DNA of 64,000 nt from Nocardia otitidiscaviarum NBRC 14405 (GTDB taxonomy: Bacteria > Actinomycetota > Actinomycetes > Mycobacteriales > Mycobacteriaceae). A model generated the notes under the pieces. That model searched no databases, was not told where the DNA came from, and worked only from the letters and a program-made list of their open reading frames with translations. The DNA lies in NCBI RefSeq assembly GCF_000308635.1, contig NZ_BAGD01000106.1, positions 237,358 to 301,357 of the forward strand. Reading direction: 5' to 3'. Position 1 is the stretch's first letter. Each line of letters begins with the position of its first letter. Positions 33,661 to 42,729 of this stretch are shown here, piece by piece. Made by a program: the position numbers and the translations under genes.

Positions 33661-35456
33661 CGGCCGCCCTCCACTACCTCGCCGAGGGTCACCTCGACGG
33701 TTCTCGAATTGTTGCCCTGCTCATCGGTGTAGGTGATCTTCACCTTGTCGCCCGGCTGGTGCGAGCGCACCGCCGCGATGAGCGCGTTACCGGAATCGAT
33801 GACCTGGTCATCGAGCTTGGTGATGATCGCGCCGTTGGGGATGCCCGCCGCGGCGGCCGCGCCGTCCGGGGTCACCTCCACCACCCGCGCGCCGTTCACG
33901 TCGTCCTGGCCGCGCACCTTGATCCCGATCTGGGCGTAGGTGACCTTGCCGGTCTTGATCAGCTCATCGGCGACACGCCGGGCCTGGTCGACCGGGATGG
34001 CGAAGCCGAGGCCGATGGAACCGCTCTGGCCGCCGGACAGATCGGAGACGCCGAGGGTGGCGATGGCGGTGTTGATGCCGATCAGCTTGCCGTTCATATC
34101 CACCAGCGCGCCACCGGAATTACCCGGATTGATGGCGGCGTCGGTCTGGATGGCGTCGATCACCGTGCCGGTCGAACCGGCATCACCGCTGGTGGACACC
34201 GGGCGATTGAGGGCGGAGACGATTCCCGTGGTCACGGTGCCCGCGAGGCCCAGCGGCGAGCCGACCGCCACCACGGACTGACCCACCTGGAGGTTCTGCG
34301 AGCTGCCCAGTTCGATCGGGGTGAGACCGGACTTCCCGCTCACCTTGATGACCGCCAGGTCCGAGACCGGGTCGGTGCCCACCAGGGTGGCCGGAGCGGT
34401 GGAGCCGTCACTGAACGCGACCTCCATCCGGGCGTTCGGGCCCGCGCCGCTGACCACGTGGTTGTTGGTGAGGATCAGGCCGTCGGTGGACAGCACCACG
34501 CCGGAGCCCTCGCCCTCGGCGCGATTGCCCTCCACTCGGATCATGACCACGCTCGGCACCACCTTCTGGGCCACCGCCTGCACCGACCCCGCGGGGGCGT
34601 TGGCGACATTGGTGGCCTTCTCGCGTGGGGCGTCGAGGGCATTGGTGACGGCCGGGCCGCCACCACCGTCGCGCGTCGCCAACGAGCCGCCGACCACGCC
34701 GCCGACACCACCGCTCACCAGCGCCAGCACCAGCGCGCCCGCCACCAGCGCGGTGCGCTTGCCGCCCTTGGGCGCAGGGCCGCCCGGATAACCGTGCTGC
34801 CCCGGCCCACCGGGTCCACCCGGCCCACCGGGACCGCCCGACCCACCAGGTCCGTCGAATCCGCCGGGGCCGTCGAATCCGCCTGGTCCACCAGCGCCGC
34901 CGGGGCCGCCGGGGCTACCCGAGCCGAACGGTCCACCGGCATATCCGGGGCCACCCGGACCTCCCGCACTCATAGCGGTGGTCGGGTGCGACCCGGTCTG
35001 GTAGCCGCCCTGCCCGGAAATACTCATACCCGACGCATACCCAGCCGGATGCGATTCACCGACGGGAATCTCCGCGGTTCCCGACACATCGTGGCCCGCG
35101 CCCTGCCCCGCCGCGCCGTATGCCGGAGTGCCGGGGCCGTACGGGGTGGCCCCACTGCCGAAAGGGACTGCCCCGCCGAAGGATCTACCGCCGCCGTGCG
35201 GCTGCCCCGGCGCACCGCCGTACTGCCACGTCGCATGGTCATCGGAGGCACCGCCGAACTGCTCGGTCGCCGGACCACCGGGCGCATCGCCGAACTGCCG
35301 CGTCGCCGGATCGCCCGGCGCGTCGCCGAACTGCCGGGTGGCCGGGTCGCCCGGCGTATCGCCGAACGGACGGGTGGCCGGGTCGCCGGGGGCCGGGTGG
35401 GCCGCGCCGGGCACTTCGGGCCGATCGCTGCGCTTGTCCTTCGAATCGTCGGTCAT
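33657..35456 (-). CDS. pepD: HtrA-like membrane serine protease PepD
   Basis: A 599-residue DegP/HtrA protease. Residues 1-230 are an unusual Gly/Pro-rich cytoplasmic region with repeats of GDPATRxFGD (about 24-68) and GGPGG runs (167-225). A transmembrane helix spans 234-260. The trypsin-like domain has His333 (NNHVVSG), Asp367 (SDLAVIKV) and Ser447 (NPGNSGGALV); a PDZ domain follows. It degrades misfolded envelope proteins outside the membrane. An MprA-like tandem box lies 45-63 bp upstream, consistent with MprAB control as in M. tuberculosis. Confidence 0.92.
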   Translation of the reverse strand: MTDDSKDKRSDRPEVPGAAHPAPGDPATRPFGDTPGDPATRQFGDAPGDPATRQFGDAPGGPATEQFGGASDDHATWQYGGAPGQPHGGGRSFGGAVPFGSGATPYGPGTPAYGAAGQGAGHDVSGTAEIPVGESHPAGYASGMSISGQGGYQTGSHPTTAMSAGGPGGPGYAGGPFGSGSPGGPGGAGGPGGFDGPGGFDGPGGSGGPGGPGGPGGPGQHGYPGGPAPKGGKRTALVAGALVLALVSGGVGGVVGGSLATRDGGGGPAVTNALDAPREKATNVANAPAGSVQAVAQKVVPSVVMIRVEGNRAEGEGSGVVLSTDGLILTNNHVVSGAGPNARMEVAFSDGSTAPATLVGTDPVSDLAVIKVSGKSGLTPIELGSSQNLQVGQSVVAVGSPLGLAGTVTTGIVSALNRPVSTSGDAGSTGTVIDAIQTDAAINPGNSGGALVDMNGKLIGINTAIATLGVSDLSGGQSGSIGLGFAIPVDQARRVADELIKTGKVTYAQIGIKVRGQDDVNGARVVEVTPDGAAAAAGIPNGAIITKLDDQVIDSGNALIAAVRSHQPGDKVKITYTDEQGNNSRTVEVTLGEVVEGGR

Positions 35457-35500
35457 ATCTCTCGTTTCTCCTCGAGTCTGACGACCAGCCTGGTGGCGAC

Positions 35501-35519
35501 GGCTGAGAGCGGACTGAGA
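35501..35519 (-). promoter_or_regulatory. MprA-like box upstream of pepD
   Basis: On the minus strand the 19-mer TCTCAGTCCGCTCTCAGCC: TCTCAG occurs twice with an 11-bp period. It is 17 of 19 identical to the box upstream of mprA, in the 97-bp mprB-pepD gap. MprA binds loosely conserved direct repeats. Confidence 0.7.
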
Positions 35520-35553
35520 TCGCGCTGGCTTTTCGCCGAGCATTCGTGCCAGG

Positions 35554-37032
35554 TCAAGCGGTTACCGGAGGCGGTGCGCCCGTCCCGGGAAGAACGATAC
35601 GGATCAACGCGCCGCCGCGGTCGGAACCGTCGATCGTGATGGTGCCGCCATGTTTGGTGACCACCTGCTTGACGATGGCCAGGCCCAGCCCGGAACCGGG
35701 CATGGAGCGCGAGGCAGTGGTGCGGTAGAAGCGCTCGAAGACCAGTTCCCGTTCGGCGGGCGGGATTCCCGGCCCGGCGTCGTCCACGGTGAATTCCAGC
35801 AGCCCGCGCCCGTTCTCGGTCATGCGGACGAAGACCTTGGCCTTGGACGGACTCCATTTGGCGGCGTTGTCGAGCACATTGAGCAGTGCCCGCTCCAAGC
35901 CGGCCTCGTCGCCGTAGACGAACCACGGCCGCAGGGCGGCGTCGAATTCGATGCCGGTGCGCCGCCGCCGCACCCGCTCCAGCGCGCGTTCGGCCACGTC
36001 CCCGATATCGACCTGCTCGTACACCGTCTCCGGGGCGTCCTCGCGCGCCAGATCCACCAGATCGCCCACCAGCGTGGACAGTTCCTCGATCTGCGCCATC
36101 ACGTCACCGCGCAGTTCGGCCATGTCCTCGTCCGGAATACGCGGCGCGCCCGGGCGGCTGGAGGCGATGAGCAACTCCATATTGGTGCGCAGCGAGGTGA
36201 GCGGGGTCTTGAGTTCGTGCCCGGCGTCGGACACCAATCTGCGCTGCCGCTCCCGCGATTCGGCCAGGGCGCGCAGCATGGTGTTGAAACTCTCGGTGAG
36301 CCGGGCGAGTTCGTCGTCACCGGACACCGGGATAGGGGTCAGGTCATCGGTGCGGGCCACCCGCTCGGTCGCCGCGGTGAGCCGCGCGACCGGACGCAAA
36401 CCGGTGCGCGCCACCGCCGTTCCGGCCGCAGCCGCCAGCACCACGCCGCAGCCGCCGACCACGAACAGCAGCCAGGCCAGCCGATCGAGCACCTCGCGGG
36501 TGGGTTGCAGCCGTTGCGAGACCACCAGGGTGGAGCCGGAATTGGTGCGCCGCGCCAGCACCCGCTGATTGTCGACGGTGCGCAGCGAGAAGCCGAGTTC
36601 GCCGCGCGCCACCGCCTCCTCCTGTGAGCCGATGGGCGGTTTGGTGGCCTGCGGGGGCACATAGCGCTGCAGATCCGCACCGTCCGGGAAGATCAGCGCC
36701 ACGCCCACGTCGCTGGAGTACAGCCCGGCCAGCACGATGGACTGGAAACCGAGGCTGTCGAAGTTGTTGTCGATCATCAGTGCGGCGCGGGCTCGCAGCT
36801 GTGCGTCCACGTCGGCGTACAGCGAGCGCGCCACCATGGCGTAGGCGGCGATGGAGGTGACCGCGACGGCGACCGCCACCAGCGAGGCCGCCAGCAGCGT
36901 CACCCGCCATCGCAGCGATACCGACCGGGTCAGCGGCATGGGCGGGCGCAGTTCGGCCGCGTCCTTGCCGAAGGAACCGGCCGGATGCCCGATTCCGGCG
37001 ACCACCGGCCGCCGCGGAACGGTTCTACCCAC
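35554..37032 (-). CDS. mprB: sensor histidine kinase MprB
   Basis: A 492-residue envelope-stress kinase. The first transmembrane helix is at about 42-68, an extracellular sensor domain spans 69-190, a second helix is at about 185-210, then comes a HAMP domain. The H-box SDAGHELKTPLTSLR, N-box NVLDNAAKW and G-boxes DDAGPGIPP and GSGLGLAIV complete the kinase core. It is 11 bp downstream of mprA and co-transcribed. GTG start assumed; MPLTRSVSLRW (36939) is an alternative. The domain order and neighbours match Rv0982. Confidence 0.9.
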   Translation of the reverse strand: MGRTVPRRPVVAGIGHPAGSFGKDAAELRPPMPLTRSVSLRWRVTLLAASLVAVAVAVTSIAAYAMVARSLYADVDAQLRARAALMIDNNFDSLGFQSIVLAGLYSSDVGVALIFPDGADLQRYVPPQATKPPIGSQEEAVARGELGFSLRTVDNQRVLARRTNSGSTLVVSQRLQPTREVLDRLAWLLFVVGGCGVVLAAAAGTAVARTGLRPVARLTAATERVARTDDLTPIPVSGDDELARLTESFNTMLRALAESRERQRRLVSDAGHELKTPLTSLRTNMELLIASSRPGAPRIPDEDMAELRGDVMAQIEELSTLVGDLVDLAREDAPETVYEQVDIGDVAERALERVRRRRTGIEFDAALRPWFVYGDEAGLERALLNVLDNAAKWSPSKAKVFVRMTENGRGLLEFTVDDAGPGIPPAERELVFERFYRTTASRSMPGSGLGLAIVKQVVTKHGGTITIDGSDRGGALIRIVLPGTGAPPPVTA

Positions 37033-37043
37033 GAGCGCGACTC

Positions 37044-37730
37044 CTACGGAGGGGTTTCGCGCAGCACATAGCCGACGCCGCGCACGGTGTGGATGAGTCG
37101 CGGCTCGCCATCGGCCTCGGTCTTACGGCGCAGATATCCGATGTACACCTCGAGTGCGTTGCCGGAGGTGGGAAAGTCGTACCCCCACACCTCCTCCAGG
37201 ATGCGACTGCGCGTCAGCACGCGCCGCGGATTCGCCATCAGCATTTCCAGCAGTGAGAATTCGGTGCGGGTGAGCGAGATCTGTCGTTCACCGCGCCACA
37301 CCTCTCGGGTAACCGGATCCAGCGACAAATCAGCGAACTTCATCGTCTCCGAGGAATCCGCCGGATCGGCGGTCGTGCGGCGCAGTAGTGCGCGCAGTCG
37401 CGCGAGCAGTTCCTCGAGCGCGAAGGGCTTGGGCAGATAGTCGTCCGCGCCCGCGTCGAGGCCGGCCACTCGCTCCGATACCGAATCCCGCGCGGTGAGA
37501 ACCAGAATCGGCAGATCGTCACCCGTGCTGCGCAGGCGGCGGCACACCTCGAGGCCGTCCAGCCTCGGCATCATCACATCCAGCACCAGAGCGTCCGGGC
37601 GCTGTCCGACCACCTTGTCCAGGGCGTCGACGCCGTCGACGGCGAGGTCGACGGTGTAGCCGTTGAAGGTCAGCGAACGCCGCAGCGATTCGCGAACCGC
37701 GCGGTCGTCGTCGACTACCAGAATGCGCAT
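37044..37730 (-). CDS. mprA: response regulator MprA
   Basis: A 228-residue OmpR-family response regulator. The receiver domain has the acidic pair DDD at 7-9, phospho-acceptor Asp51 (VLDVMMP) and Lys101 (LPKPFALE). The winged helix (about 130-225) has TRTEFSLLEML and RILEEVWGYDF. ATG 37730 is followed by MRILVVDDD. An upstream tandem TCTCAG box (37752-37770) suggests autoregulation. In M. tuberculosis MprA-MprB controls sigE, pepD and persistence genes. Confidence 0.93.
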   Translation of the reverse strand: MRILVVDDDRAVRESLRRSLTFNGYTVDLAVDGVDALDKVVGQRPDALVLDVMMPRLDGLEVCRRLRSTGDDLPILVLTARDSVSERVAGLDAGADDYLPKPFALEELLARLRALLRRTTADPADSSETMKFADLSLDPVTREVWRGERQISLTRTEFSLLEMLMANPRRVLTRSRILEEVWGYDFPTSGNALEVYIGYLRRKTEADGEPRLIHTVRGVGYVLRETPP

Positions 37731-37751
37731 GGCATCCAGTCTGACCGCAGC

Positions 37752-37770
37752 GACTGAGAGGTGACTGAGA
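37752..37770 (-). promoter_or_regulatory. MprA-like box upstream of mprA
   Basis: On the minus strand TCTCAGTCACCTCTCAGTC: two TCTCAGTC units with an 11-bp period, 22-40 bp upstream of the mprA start. The match to the pepD box (17 of 19) supports autoregulation of the operon. Confidence 0.75.
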
Positions 37771-38060
37771 AGGCGGCATCCGACACGCCGAGTGACACCA
37801 TGGAGTGACCTGCGTCTTTCTATTCGACAGTGATGCGTGTCGGCTCTGGTGCGCGAATGCGAATTCGAAAGATGTTGCGCCCAGCTACTTTCGGAGTCCG
37901 TCACGGTGAGTCGTCCGAATTGCCGATGCACACTTCTCGCGGTATGTTGCGTGCCGTAAAAGAAGACCCTTAGTTGGTTCCGCGCGGGTTGAACCCCACA
38001 TCCGTACAACCGCATACGACCCCGGGGTCCACTCGTGAAAGCGGAGGCGACGGAAACGGG
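37771..38060. other. 290-bp divergent interval between mprA and conservon
   Basis: Upstream region of both mprA (minus) and the conservon (plus). No gene is supported. It is moderately AT-rich around 37840-37970. The only clear site is the MprA box just downstream. Confidence 0.5.
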
Positions 38061-41000
38061 ATGGAAGCTGCACCCCGGTCCTGGCAATTCAGCCTGTCCA
38101 ACTGGCCCGTCACTCGCAAGGTCGGCATCGTACTGGTGCTACCGGTGCTCCTAGCCTCGACCTTCGCGGTGCTGCGCATCAACGGCGAATTGCAGACCAT
38201 CAACCAACTGAGCACCGGCACCGAACAGGCCGTGGTCTTCGACCCCACCATCAAGTTCGAGTCCGCCACGCAGGAACTCGCCGTCGCGGCCATCAACGGA
38301 TTCGGCAATCCGGCGGCCGACCCCCTGATCGACACCGCCACCACCACGTTCGACCAGGCCGCCGCCGACCTGGAGACCGTGCTGCGCACCGCCAAGCCCG
38401 GCGCCGCCGTCACGGACGAACTGACCCAGACTCTCGCCATCGCCCGCAGCATGCGCAACTCGCTGCGCACCGGTTCGGCACAGACCATCGGCGAACAGGC
38501 CGACACCGTCTCGGGCAAGATCCAGAACGCGCTGTCGACCTCGCAGTCCGTCGCCGACCTCCGGGTGCAGCAGCTGTTCCTGCAGATGGGCACCGTGATG
38601 ACCGCGAGCCGCCTGCTCACGCAGGAGCGCATCATGCTGGCCACCCCGGGCGCGGGCACCAACCCGGCGCTGCGGACCCGGCTGCTCACCGCCATCGGCG
38701 CCGAGGTCACCATGCTCGAGGTGTACCGCGGCATGCAGCCCGAGCAGGCCGCCGCCTACACCACGCTCACCGACGCCGCGCAGGCCCGCATCGGCATCCT
38801 CATGCAGAACGTGCCCGACCCCATGGCCGTCCCGGCCATGACGGAGTCCATCAACACCAGCGTCGACGCCTACCACCGCGAAGCCACCGGACTCGCCGCC
38901 GCTCTCGACGACAATCTCGCCGCCCTGAGCACCGAGGCCCGCAACAACGTGTTGCGCGATACCTCGATCGTCATCGGCATGCTGCTGGCCGGTCTGGCCA
39001 TCGCGCTCGTCGTGGCGCGCTCGCTGGTCGTCCCGGTCCGCCGCCTGCGCCGCGACGCCCTCCAGGTCGCGCACATCGACCTGCCGCAGGAGCTCGAGGT
39101 GGTGCGTTCCGGCGGCACCACCCCCGAGATCAATCCGGTCGACGTGCACACCACCGAGGAGATCGGCCAGCTGGCCCGGGCCGTCGACGACATCCACGCC
39201 CAGGCGCTGCACCTCGCCGGTGAACAGGCGCGACTGCGCCTGCAGATCGGCAATATGTTCGAAACCCTGTCCCGCCGCAGCCAATCCCTGGTGGAGCAGC
39301 AGCTCAATCTGATCGAGGAGCTGGAGCGCGACGAGGACGACTCCGAGCGGCTGCAATCGCTGTTCCGCCTGGACCACCTCGCCACCCGCATGCGCCGCAA
39401 CGGCGACAACCTGCTGGTGCTCGCCGGTACCGCGCTGCGCCGCGGCCACCTGCCGCCGGTGCCGCTGTCGGACATGCTGTGGTCGTCGGTCTCCCAGGTG
39501 GAGGACTACCAGCGCGTCGAGATCGGCACCGTGCCCGACGGCATCGTCGCCGGTGAGCCCGCGGTCGACATCGAACACCTGCTGGCCGAACTCATCGACA
39601 ACGCGCTGCGCTACTCGCCACCGACGACACCGGTGGCGGTGTCGGTGGCACGGGCCGTGGACGGCGGCTACCTCATCGAGATCACCGACCGCGGCCTGGG
39701 CATGAACGCCGAGGACCTGCAGTCCATCAACGACCGGCTCGCCTCCGGTGGCGAGGTCAATGTCGAGACCGCGCGCCGGATGGGCCTTTTCGTGGTCGGC
39801 CGTCTGGCCAAGCGGCACAACATCACGGTCAGCCTGCGCCGCACCTCCGCGATGGTGGCACAGCCGGGCATCACCGCGAGCGTGCACCTGCCGGGCAGCC
39901 TGGTCTCCCCCGCGCCGGAGCGCAACGACAGCAGCACCGGCAGCTATCCGCTGACCGGAACGCTGCCGGTCGCGCCCGCGCTGCCGCTGCATCCGCAGAG
40001 TCAGCCCGCGGCGCTGAACACCCAGTTCACGAACCTGAGTTCGCCGATCACCCCGCCCGCGACCCCGGCGATCGCACCGCCGCGGCTGATGCCGGTGCCG
40101 AATCCGCCGGAAACCAAGCCGCGGTTCGGGGTCACCAGTTCCGGCCTGCCGCAGCGGCGTACGCCCGCCAGCGAGCCGGTCGAACCACCGCCGAGCGAGA
40201 TGCCGCGGGAGGCCGCTCCCGCCGAACCGACGCCGGTGGACTTCTGGGGCGAGAACCGGGAGTGGGACAACAGCGAGACCCAGCAGTACAAGGCCAGCGA
40301 TGTCGAGGCCTGGGGGCTCGCCCACGGCGGCGGACGCAACCAGCCCGCACCCGACACCGCGGCCCCGACCGGTGCCGGCCAGGGCTTCAACGGTTTCGAG
40401 AACGCGGACGGCGGCCGGGACAGCGGCTTCGCACCCGCCCCCGGATTCACCACCGGCAACGGGTCCGGCGGCGGGTACGGATTCGGCGGCAACGGCAATG
40501 GTGCCGCCATCCCGGGCAACGGTCCCGCCACCCCTGACAACGGTCCCACCACCCCTGGCAATGGTTTCGTCACCATCGGCGGCAACGGCCGTGACAATGG
40601 TGGCAATGGCAATGGCGGCACGGGCAGTAACGGCAACAGCGGCAACAGCAACCGCGGTAGCGGCACCGACGGCAACGGTTCCGCGACCGGCGGTGGCGGT
40701 TTCGGTGCGCGCGGCGACTCCCCCAGCGGCGGCGCTGGATTCGGCGGCGACTCTCCCACCAGCGGCGGCACCGCTTCCGCTGCCCCGAACGCCGACGGCG
40801 CCGCCGAGCGCCCGGCCACCGCACCGCGGCCGCCCGCGCCCGCCCAGGCGCTGCGTCCGGTCGGCGAGGCGCCGACGCCCATCTTCCAGCGCATGGTGTC
40901 GGAATGGCTGGTCGAACCGGCGGTCGGCGGGCAGGGCGGGGCCGCGTGGACCTCGTCCTCGGACGCCGGATGGGCCGCCGCCGAACAGGCCATGGAACCG

Positions 41001-41213
41001 ACGACCGGCGGGAAGACCCAGGGCGGCCTGCCGATTCGCCGCCCCGGCGCCCAGCTGGTCCCCGGCGCGGCGGTACCCGCGGACGACGAGGGCGCGCGGA
41101 ATCCGGAAGAGATTCGTCACAGCTTGACCAGGCATCTGAGCGGGGTTCTCAGTGGACGGGCAGACGCCCAGCACAAAGACGGAGACCCATACAACGACGG
41201 AGGGCACGCATGA
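38061..41213 (+). CDS. nitrate-sensor-like histidine kinase, conservon CvnA type
   Basis: A 1050-residue sensor kinase. First transmembrane helix is about residues 18-36, a large extracellular helical nitrate/nitrite-sensing domain (40-310) follows, then a second helix (about 305-325) and a HAMP-like linker. A dimerisation segment (SERLQSLFRLDHLATRMRR, His-containing) and an HATPase domain (ELIDNALRYSP, TDRGLGM) end near 615. The last 430 residues are a low-complexity Pro then Gly/Asn-rich tail. ATG 38061 is preferred to a far-upstream TTG. It is the first of four conservon genes and overlaps the next by ATGA. Confidence 0.85.
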   Translation: MEAAPRSWQFSLSNWPVTRKVGIVLVLPVLLASTFAVLRINGELQTINQLSTGTEQAVVFDPTIKFESATQELAVAAINGFGNPAADPLIDTATTTFDQAAADLETVLRTAKPGAAVTDELTQTLAIARSMRNSLRTGSAQTIGEQADTVSGKIQNALSTSQSVADLRVQQLFLQMGTVMTASRLLTQERIMLATPGAGTNPALRTRLLTAIGAEVTMLEVYRGMQPEQAAAYTTLTDAAQARIGILMQNVPDPMAVPAMTESINTSVDAYHREATGLAAALDDNLAALSTEARNNVLRDTSIVIGMLLAGLAIALVVARSLVVPVRRLRRDALQVAHIDLPQELEVVRSGGTTPEINPVDVHTTEEIGQLARAVDDIHAQALHLAGEQARLRLQIGNMFETLSRRSQSLVEQQLNLIEELERDEDDSERLQSLFRLDHLATRMRRNGDNLLVLAGTALRRGHLPPVPLSDMLWSSVSQVEDYQRVEIGTVPDGIVAGEPAVDIEHLLAELIDNALRYSPPTTPVAVSVARAVDGGYLIEITDRGLGMNAEDLQSINDRLASGGEVNVETARRMGLFVVGRLAKRHNITVSLRRTSAMVAQPGITASVHLPGSLVSPAPERNDSSTGSYPLTGTLPVAPALPLHPQSQPAALNTQFTNLSSPITPPATPAIAPPRLMPVPNPPETKPRFGVTSSGLPQRRTPASEPVEPPPSEMPREAAPAEPTPVDFWGENREWDNSETQQYKASDVEAWGLAHGGGRNQPAPDTAAPTGAGQGFNGFENADGGRDSGFAPAPGFTTGNGSGGGYGFGGNGNGAAIPGNGPATPDNGPTTPGNGFVTIGGNGRDNGGNGNGGTGSNGNSGNSNRGSGTDGNGSATGGGGFGARGDSPSGGAGFGGDSPTSGGTASAAPNADGAAERPATAPRPPAPAQALRPVGEAPTPIFQRMVSEWLVEPAVGGQGGAAWTSSSDAGWAAAEQAMEPTTGGKTQGGLPIRRPGAQLVPGAAVPADDEGARNPEEIRHSLTRHLSGVLSGRADAQHKDGDPYNDGGHA

Positions 41214-41617
41214 CCGAACAGCGCACCACAACCGATGAGAACCTGAACTGGCTGGTCACCCGGTTCACCCGGGAGGTGCCCGGGGTCTCGCACGCCGTGC
41301 TGGTTTCCGCCGACGGTCTGCTCCAGGCCACCAGTCCGCACCTGCCCAACGACCGCGCCGAACAGTTGGCCGCCGTCACCGCCGGTCTGGCCAGCCTGTC
41401 GGCCGGCGCGGCCCAGCTGTTCGACGGCGGCAAGGTGATGCAGTCCATCGTGGAGATGCAGCGCGGCTACCTGCTCGTCATGAGTGTCGGCAACGGTTCG
41501 CACCTGGCGGTGCTGGCCAACAAGCAGCACGACATCGGACGCATCGGCTACGAGATGGCGCTCCTGGTAGACCGCGTCGGGTCCGTGGTGCAGGCCACCG
41601 CCCGCCAGACCGCGTGA
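41210..41617 (+). CDS. roadblock/LC7 domain protein, conservon CvnB type
   Basis: A 135-residue single-domain Roadblock/LC7 protein (REVPGVSHAVLVSADGLLQA, then GGKVMQSIVEM and GYLLVMSVGNGSHLAVLA). Roadblock proteins act as GTPase-activating or regulatory partners for Ras-like GTPases such as the CvnD one encoded two genes downstream. Its ATG overlaps the kinase stop by 4 nt, so it is coupled to it. Confidence 0.9.
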   Translation: MTEQRTTTDENLNWLVTRFTREVPGVSHAVLVSADGLLQATSPHLPNDRAEQLAAVTAGLASLSAGAAQLFDGGKVMQSIVEMQRGYLLVMSVGNGSHLAVLANKQHDIGRIGYEMALLVDRVGSVVQATARQTA

Positions 41618-41630
41618 TCGGCCACCGCAC

Positions 41631-41999
41631 ATGTCCGCACCGAACGGCTCCGGCCGGCCGACATCGCGTGTCCGCCCATACGCACTGACCTCCGGCCGCA
41701 CCGAGCCGGCGGTCGAACTGCCGCTGGAGGCGGTCGTCGAGACCCTCTCCTACACCGCCCATTTCGACTGGCCGGCGGGCGACATCCGGACCGAGATCCT
41801 GCGTCTCGGCACGGCCCGGCTGTCGGTGGCCGAAATCGCTGCGCACCTGCAGCGGCCACTGGGCATGGTACGTGTGGTGATCGGTGACCTGGTGGTCGCC
41901 GGAACACTGCGCGTGCATTCGACTCTGAGCGATCAGGCCTCCTTCGACGAGCGCCGATCTTTGATGGAGAGGACCCTGCATGGACTCCGGGCGCTTTGA
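41631..41999 (+). CDS. DUF742 protein, conservon CvnC type
   Basis: A 122-residue DUF742 protein with the family pattern RVRPYALTSGRTEPAVELPLE at the N-terminus and LSVAEIAAHLQRPLGMVRVVIGDL, a winged-helix-like region, in the centre. In Streptomyces conservons CvnC joins CvnB and CvnD in the membrane-linked complex. 13 bp after the roadblock gene and overlapping the GTPase gene by 20 bp. Confidence 0.88.
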   Translation: MSAPNGSGRPTSRVRPYALTSGRTEPAVELPLEAVVETLSYTAHFDWPAGDIRTEILRLGTARLSVAEIAAHLQRPLGMVRVVIGDLVVAGTLRVHSTLSDQASFDERRSLMERTLHGLRAL

Positions 42000-42660
42000 C
42001 GCCGCGCCCTACAACGGCGGCCCGCAGCACCCGAACACCGGGGCGGCACAGCAGTACCCCCCGCGTCCCGGTGAGGGCGGCGAATTCCGCACCGCCTCGA
42101 CGAAGATCGTCGTGGCGGGCGGATTCGGTGCGGGCAAAACGACGTTCGTCGGCGCGGTCTCGGAGATCGTGCCGCTGCGCACCGAGGCCATGGTGACCGG
42201 GATGTCCGACGGCGTGGACGACCTCGCCGCCACGCCGGGCAAGGAAACCACCACGGTCGCGATGGATTTCGGCCGCATCATCCTGCCCGGCAACCTGGTG
42301 CTCTATCTGTTCGGCACGCCCGGGCAGCGACGGTTCTGGTTCATGTGGGACGACCTGGTGCGCGGTGCCATCGGCGCGGTCGTGCTGGTGGACACCCGCC
42401 GCATCGAGGACAGCTTCGCCGCCGTCGACTTCTTCGAGGCCAAGAAGCTCCCGTTCCTGGTCGCGGTCAACCGCTTCCCCGACGCACCCCGCTTCCCGGT
42501 GGGCGAACTCCGCGAAGCGCTCAGCATCCGCGAGGGTGTGCCGATCGTCGACATCGACGCCCGTGATCCCGATGAGGTGCGCCGTTCCCTCGCCGCGGTC
42601 ACCGAGTACGCCATCGAACGTCTCATGGCCCAGCAGCGCGAAAGCGCCTGGCGCGGTTAG
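41980..42660 (+). CDS. Ras/Arf-like GTP-binding protein, conservon CvnD type
   Basis: A 226-residue small GTPase of the conservon type. Walker A is VAGGFGAGKTTFVGAV (about 45-60). The G3-like motif is LYLFGTPGQRRFWF and NRFP supplies the guanine-specificity N-x-x-D-like position, weakly conserved. About 38 residues of Gly/Pro-rich sequence precede it. Together with CvnA-C it forms a heterotrimeric-G-protein-like signalling complex. The MHYT protein that follows may be its membrane partner. Confidence 0.88.
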   Translation: MDSGRFDAAPYNGGPQHPNTGAAQQYPPRPGEGGEFRTASTKIVVAGGFGAGKTTFVGAVSEIVPLRTEAMVTGMSDGVDDLAATPGKETTTVAMDFGRIILPGNLVLYLFGTPGQRRFWFMWDDLVRGAIGAVVLVDTRRIEDSFAAVDFFEAKKLPFLVAVNRFPDAPRFPVGELREALSIREGVPIVDIDARDPDEVRRSLAAVTEYAIERLMAQQRESAWRG

Positions 42661-42729
42661 GCAGCCGTACCCCGTTGGCAGGCGGGGCGCGGACCGGACA
42701 GACAGAACAGACCTGGGAGTATTTACCGC

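Noticed and set aside
34790..34980. Gly/Pro repeat DNA within pepD as a separate repeat element
   Set aside because: It is in frame and encodes the PepD cytoplasmic linker, so it is a protein repeat, not a mobile or intergenic one.
33759..35639. Plus-strand open frame opposite pepD
   Set aside because: The minus-strand protein has a full protease triad and PDZ domain; the opposite frame is a shadow.
37974..38060. Upstream TTG start for the conservon kinase
   Set aside because: It would add a polar region before the first membrane helix and lacks a good ribosome site; ATG 38061 is better placed.
38151..41231. Long open frame (about 1000 codons) antisense to the conservon kinase gene
   Set aside because: Its composition is the complement shadow of the GC-rich coding strand; the sense frame has clear kinase motifs, helices and gene overlap.
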